This document shows, piece by piece, positions 12,540 through 14,763 of a stretch of DNA of 14,763 bases. Position 1 is the first letter of the stretch. Each line of letters opens with the position of its first letter. Source of the stretch: Lactobacillus amylolyticus DSM 11664. GTDB lineage: Bacteria; Bacillota; Bacilli; Lactobacillales; Lactobacillaceae. Below the pieces are notes generated by a model. The model searched no databases and was not told the origin of the DNA. It saw only the letters and a program-made list of their open reading frames with translations. A program made the position numbers and the translations under genes. Where the stretch lies: positions 1-14,763 of the forward strand of contig NZ_ADNY01000020.1 in the NCBI RefSeq assembly GCF_000178475.1. The letters run 5' to 3'.

Positions 12540-13190
12540 ATGACAAAGCATTCACCTGTCGCTTGTTTAAGCAAAGCAGCACTTTTTACAGATTTACCCA
12601 TAGATTTAAAGAAAAAATTAGTAGCCGTCTCTACACATCAACAGAAATTTCCTAAAGGAAGTATTATTAGACAACCTGATGATGGTAAAGATGGCATGAT
12701 TGTCATCGATCAGGGAAAGGCAAAAGTCTACAACCTATCAAAAGATGGCAAGGAAGTCGTGCTAGGTATACTCCAAAATGGTGACATTGAAGGACAACAA
12801 CATTTATTCAAACAAAGCGAAAATGAAAACTTTGTTGAAGCTGTGGAGGACACCTGGGTTTGCTCAATTAACCGCGCAGATTTTCAAAAACTTTTGCAGA
12901 AAACACCAGTTTTGTCATTGAAGCTTTTAAATAATTTCGGTAAAAAGTTAGCCGCAATTGAACATAATTCGGTGCTTAGAAACACCTTGGATGCCAAAGA
13001 ACGGATATTAGCTTACTTGAATGACCTTGCCAATGAGCAAGGCAAAAATGAAGTAAAATTAGAACTAAAGAAAAAGGACTTAGCCAGTTATTTAGGAATT
13101 ACGCCGGAGACATTCAGCCGTAAGTTAAAAGAACTAGAAAAAGATGGCAAAATTGAAGTTCATGGTCGCTGGATTAATGTGAAAAGATAA
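12540..13190 (+). CDS. Crp/Fnr-family regulator, FLP-like with two cysteines
   Basis: Protein of 216 residues: N-terminal cyclic-nucleotide-type β-barrel (residues ~15-115), a long dimer helix (~118-150) and a C-terminal winged helix (~150-216). The recognition helix GITPETFSRKLKEL has the E-x-x-S-R signature (E190, S193, R194) with which FNR contacts TTGAT half-sites. Cys9 (PVACLSK) and Cys108 (TWVCSIN) are the only cysteines and match the spacing of the disulfide switch reported for the FLP protein of Lactobacillus casei (Cys5 and Cys112); there is no four-cysteine iron-sulfur set as in E. coli FNR. Start choice is uncertain: AGGAAAG is 3 nt from an ATG at 12531 and 12 nt from 12540. A probable own-site lies at 12503-12516. 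Likely senses oxidative conditions. Confidence 0.85.
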   Translation: MTKHSPVACLSKAALFTDLPIDLKKKLVAVSTHQQKFPKGSIIRQPDDGKDGMIVIDQGKAKVYNLSKDGKEVVLGILQNGDIEGQQHLFKQSENENFVEAVEDTWVCSINRADFQKLLQKTPVLSLKLLNNFGKKLAAIEHNSVLRNTLDAKERILAYLNDLANEQGKNEVKLELKKKDLASYLGITPETFSRKLKELEKDGKIEVHGRWINVKR

Positions 13191-13205
13191 ATTATGCAAA
13201 AAATA

Positions 13206-13232
13206 AAGCCCAGCAAATGCTGGGCTTATTTA
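13206..13232. terminator. Bidirectional terminator between the Crp/Fnr gene and the secreted protein
   Basis: AAGCCCAGC (13206-13214) pairs with GCTGGGCTT (13219-13227), with A/T-rich flanks on both sides. It serves the two convergent genes ending at 13190 and 13235. Confidence 0.8.
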
Positions 13233-13234
13233 TT

Positions 13235-13879
13235 TTATTGCAAACCAAAAATTAACAAATTAGTTCCACCCACGTTCATTGAGCCATCTTTCTTTAACTG
13301 CTTCAAAAAACGTAAAACAAACTTTCTTTGATTACCATGTAACTTTTTAGCAGCCTTCATAGCAGCATTAAAGTCACGTTTGTTGTTTGCTTTCTTAAGA
13401 CTAGTATTCAATCTATTAGCAATTCTCATCAGTGGCTTTTTCACATTCTTCATTGCTTTGCTATTTAAGTAATAGTATTGCAAACCAGATTGAGTAGTCC
13501 AACTAGAATACTTCTTATCCTTAGAGGCAACCAAATATACTGGTGCACCAGCACCACGGCCCTTAACGTTAAGAACTTTTTCTATTCTAAACTTAACTTT
13601 TTGAACCTTTTTAGGACTAATAGTTTTTGCTTTCTTTGAAGGCATGATATTTTTAACTAATTTCTTGTAGTTGGACTTACCAACATAAATCTTTGACGCA
13701 TCTTTATCATTAAGAATGCGCATGATGTAGCCTTCCTTGGTAAAACTAGCCTTGTTTTTGACTACTGCCACAGGTGTAGATTCAGTACTTGTAGCACTTA
13801 CCGATTGAGGTACTACTGAAAGTACAGCTAAACTTCCTGTTAGCAAAATTGCTCCAACTATTAATTTCTGAAACTTCAT
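13235..13879 (-). CDS. Small basic secreted protein, family not recognised
   Basis: Protein of 214 residues with a clear Sec signal peptide: MKFQKLIVGAILLTGSLAVL, then SVVPQSVSA, with cleavage likely after VSA (~residue 29). The mature part is strongly basic (many K/R: SKKAKTISPKKVQKVKFRI, KKANNKRDFNAAMKAAKK) and lacks LysM, LPxTG or transmembrane segments, so it is probably secreted and held to the wall by charge. VYLVASKDKKYSSWTTQSG, then LQYYYLNS, is the most structured-looking stretch, and the C-terminus ends in hydrophobic GGTNLLIFGLQ. I do not recognise the family. The ATG at 13879 is preferred to a GTG at 13888; neither has a strong ribosome binding site. It follows the Apf-like gene by 34 bp on the same strand and may share its transcript. 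Confidence 0.75.
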   Translation of the reverse strand: MKFQKLIVGAILLTGSLAVLSVVPQSVSATSTESTPVAVVKNKASFTKEGYIMRILNDKDASKIYVGKSNYKKLVKNIMPSKKAKTISPKKVQKVKFRIEKVLNVKGRGAGAPVYLVASKDKKYSSWTTQSGLQYYYLNSKAMKNVKKPLMRIANRLNTSLKKANNKRDFNAAMKAAKKLHGNQRKFVLRFLKQLKKDGSMNVGGTNLLIFGLQ

Positions 13880-13913
13880 TGTTATCACAACTTTCTTTAT
13901 TTAATTTATATTT

Positions 13914-14543
13914 TTAATACCAGTTATGTGCTAACCAAAATCTTTTAGCTGCAGCCCAAGAACCGTAACGTCCCTTTACATATCTATCGGCTGTACGTTC
14001 TTGGTTTGCCACACTATAATTACCATGCAAATATGATGAATCTAATTGGAAACGTCCGTAGTATTTACCATTACGTGCATGATAATTATAGCCAGATTCT
14101 CTTTTAGCAATCCATAACTTTGCTGCACGCTCACTGGCTGATAATCTACCATAGTACTTACGATATTGTGAACTTGAAATGCCACTATGTGCAGTATATA
14201 AAGCTGTAAACAAAAGTGAAAGATCTTCGTTTTGTGGGAGATACAACCAAGTACCATTAGCAATAACAGTATCTGGATCAATGTTGCCATTTAATTTTTC
14301 TAGTACACTTAAAGAAGTATTATTAGCTTGAGCGACCTGACGAAGAGTTTGATTATCACGACTTGCTACTGGCATAATCAAAGATTTGTCAGGAACTGAA
14401 ACTTCTTTGTTTACTTGTAATGTATTTGTTGATCCTTGATTTCCATTTGTTGAATCAGCATAAACAGTCTTAGTACTAACAGTAAAAAGCATACCTGCAA
14501 CAACTGCGGATGATAATAAGTTCTTTTTATTGAGAATTTTCAT
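13914..14543 (-). CDS. Aggregation-promoting factor (Apf)-like LysM cell-wall protein
   Basis: Protein of 209 residues: signal peptide MKILNKKNLLSSAVVAGMLF..., cleavage likely after VYA (~residue 30); a LysM-like repeat (TLRQVAQANNTSLSVLEKLN ... GTWLYLPQ, residues ~66-105) for peptidoglycan binding; and a C-terminal ~75-residue lysozyme-like domain, AAKLWIAKRESGYNYHARNG then KYYGRFQLDSSYL, ending WAAAKRFWLAHNWY. That C-terminus is the signature of lactobacillar Apf proteins, which affect cell shape, division and aggregation; the R-E-S-G motif sits where related muralytic domains carry the catalytic glutamate. The ATG at 14543, with GAGGG 8 nt upstream, is chosen over an ATG at 14558 that overlaps this ribosome binding site. 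It has a consensus-like promoter and a ~75-nt leader. Confidence 0.88.
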   Translation of the reverse strand: MKILNKKNLLSSAVVAGMLFTVSTKTVYADSTNGNQGSTNTLQVNKEVSVPDKSLIMPVASRDNQTLRQVAQANNTSLSVLEKLNGNIDPDTVIANGTWLYLPQNEDLSLLFTALYTAHSGISSSQYRKYYGRLSASERAAKLWIAKRESGYNYHARNGKYYGRFQLDSSYLHGNYSVANQERTADRYVKGRYGSWAAAKRFWLAHNWY

Positions 14544-14581
14544 TTTCTTTTCCCTCATAAATCAACTTATTCTAATATCTA

Positions 14582-14611
14582 TAAGTTACTCAACTACCTT
14601 TTCGTAACTTA
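14582..14611 (-). repeat. Inverted repeat in the apf-like leader
   Basis: TAAGTTAC (14582-14589) and GTAACTTA (14604-14611) are perfect complements with a 14-nt loop, right at the expected 5' end of the transcript. It could stabilise the mRNA; no binding partner is suggested. A decamer CTTATTCTAA is also repeated at 14566-14575 and 14665-14674. Confidence 0.45.
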
Positions 14612-14619
14612 CATAAGTA

Positions 14620-14647
14620 ATTATAGCATGGTACTATTCTATATGAA
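14620..14647 (-). promoter_or_regulatory. Promoter of the Apf-like gene
   Basis: Minus strand TTCATA (14647-14642), a 16-bp spacer and a perfect TATAAT (14625-14620), about 75 bp before the start codon. Confidence 0.7.
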
Positions 14648-14732
14648 CTTTCTGTCATAAGTAGCTTATTCTAACGCAAATTCGTTTCATTAATTTAAAT
14701 ATGATATTAAAACAATACAAATAGGAGTTAAA

Positions 14733-14759
14733 ATGATTAAATCTTCTTGTATTAATTAA
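14733..14759 (+). CDS. Very short ORF with a strong ribosome binding site
   Basis: AGGAGT followed by TAAA and ATG opens an 8-codon frame, MIKSSCIN, closed by TAA at 14757-14759. A TATGAT (14700-14705) lies upstream. The window ends four bases later, so this may be a leader peptide, the start of a frameshifted gene, or chance. Confidence 0.25.
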   Translation: MIKSSCIN

Positions 14760-14763
14760 TTTT

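Noticed and set aside
14042..14290. Open frame of 82 codons on the minus strand
   Set aside because: Out-of-frame shadow of the Apf-like gene.

Overview
The window looks like chromosome of a low-GC Gram-positive lactic acid bacterium, most likely a Lactobacillus of the acidophilus/crispatus/helveticus group. This is inferred from AT-rich sequence, strong AGGAGG-type ribosome binding sites, a YSIRK-type surface-protein signal, an aggregation-promoting-factor (Apf) protein, a DUF1836 gene, a flavin NADH oxidase, and remnants of the ISLre2, ISL3 and IS30 families. The species cannot be fixed from the sequence alone. No RNA gene, CRISPR array, prophage or origin was seen.

Layout: (1) 63-2376 is a decaying regulatory and surface-protein area: an intact membrane-attached XRE regulator, an rgg-type regulator broken by a one-base homopolymer shift, and a chimera in which the first 37 codons of an MFS transporter run straight into a frameshifted YSIRK/LPXTG surface-protein remnant. 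(2) 2441-2712 is the left part of an ISLre2-like element. (3) 2809-4742 holds two small split-barrel flavin-binding proteins flanking a WYL/HTH_11 regulator. (4) 4874-6238 is an NADH oxidase/peroxidase-family flavoenzyme. (5) 6310-7848 is a mobile-element scar: the left end of an ISL3-family element cut by a complete IS30 element, with the C-terminal remnant of an AraC regulator on the far side. (6) 7867-8482 is an AbrB-like antitoxin/ParE-like toxin module with a palindromic promoter-operator. (7) 8533-10000 is a divergent pair, degV and a DUF1836 gene. (8) 10152-11687 is a leftward operon of a small DUF7662-like gene, a GyrI-like gene with one in-frame stop, and a truncated, frameshifted DHA2-type MFS pump, followed by a frameshifted small ORF. 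(9) 11830-13190 is a divergent pair: a SodC/CHRD-like protein with an EF-hand-type loop, and a Crp/Fnr regulator resembling the two-cysteine FLP proteins, with a perfect FNR-type site just upstream of it. (10) 13235-14543 encodes a small basic secreted protein and an Apf/LysM cell-wall protein, both leftward.

Two themes stand out. The first is gene decay: at least four reading frames are broken by one-base changes in A/T or G runs and one by a single stop codon, which means either real pseudogenisation, common in IS-rich dairy lactobacilli, or residual sequencing error. The second is oxygen/redox biology: NADH oxidase, flavin-binding proteins and a probable thiol-switch Crp/Fnr regulator lie within 9 kb. 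I see no clearly new multi-gene system. The best leads are the FLP-like regulator with its FNR-type site and SodC/CHRD neighbour, and the fold-back structures over the transposase starts of three unrelated IS elements.
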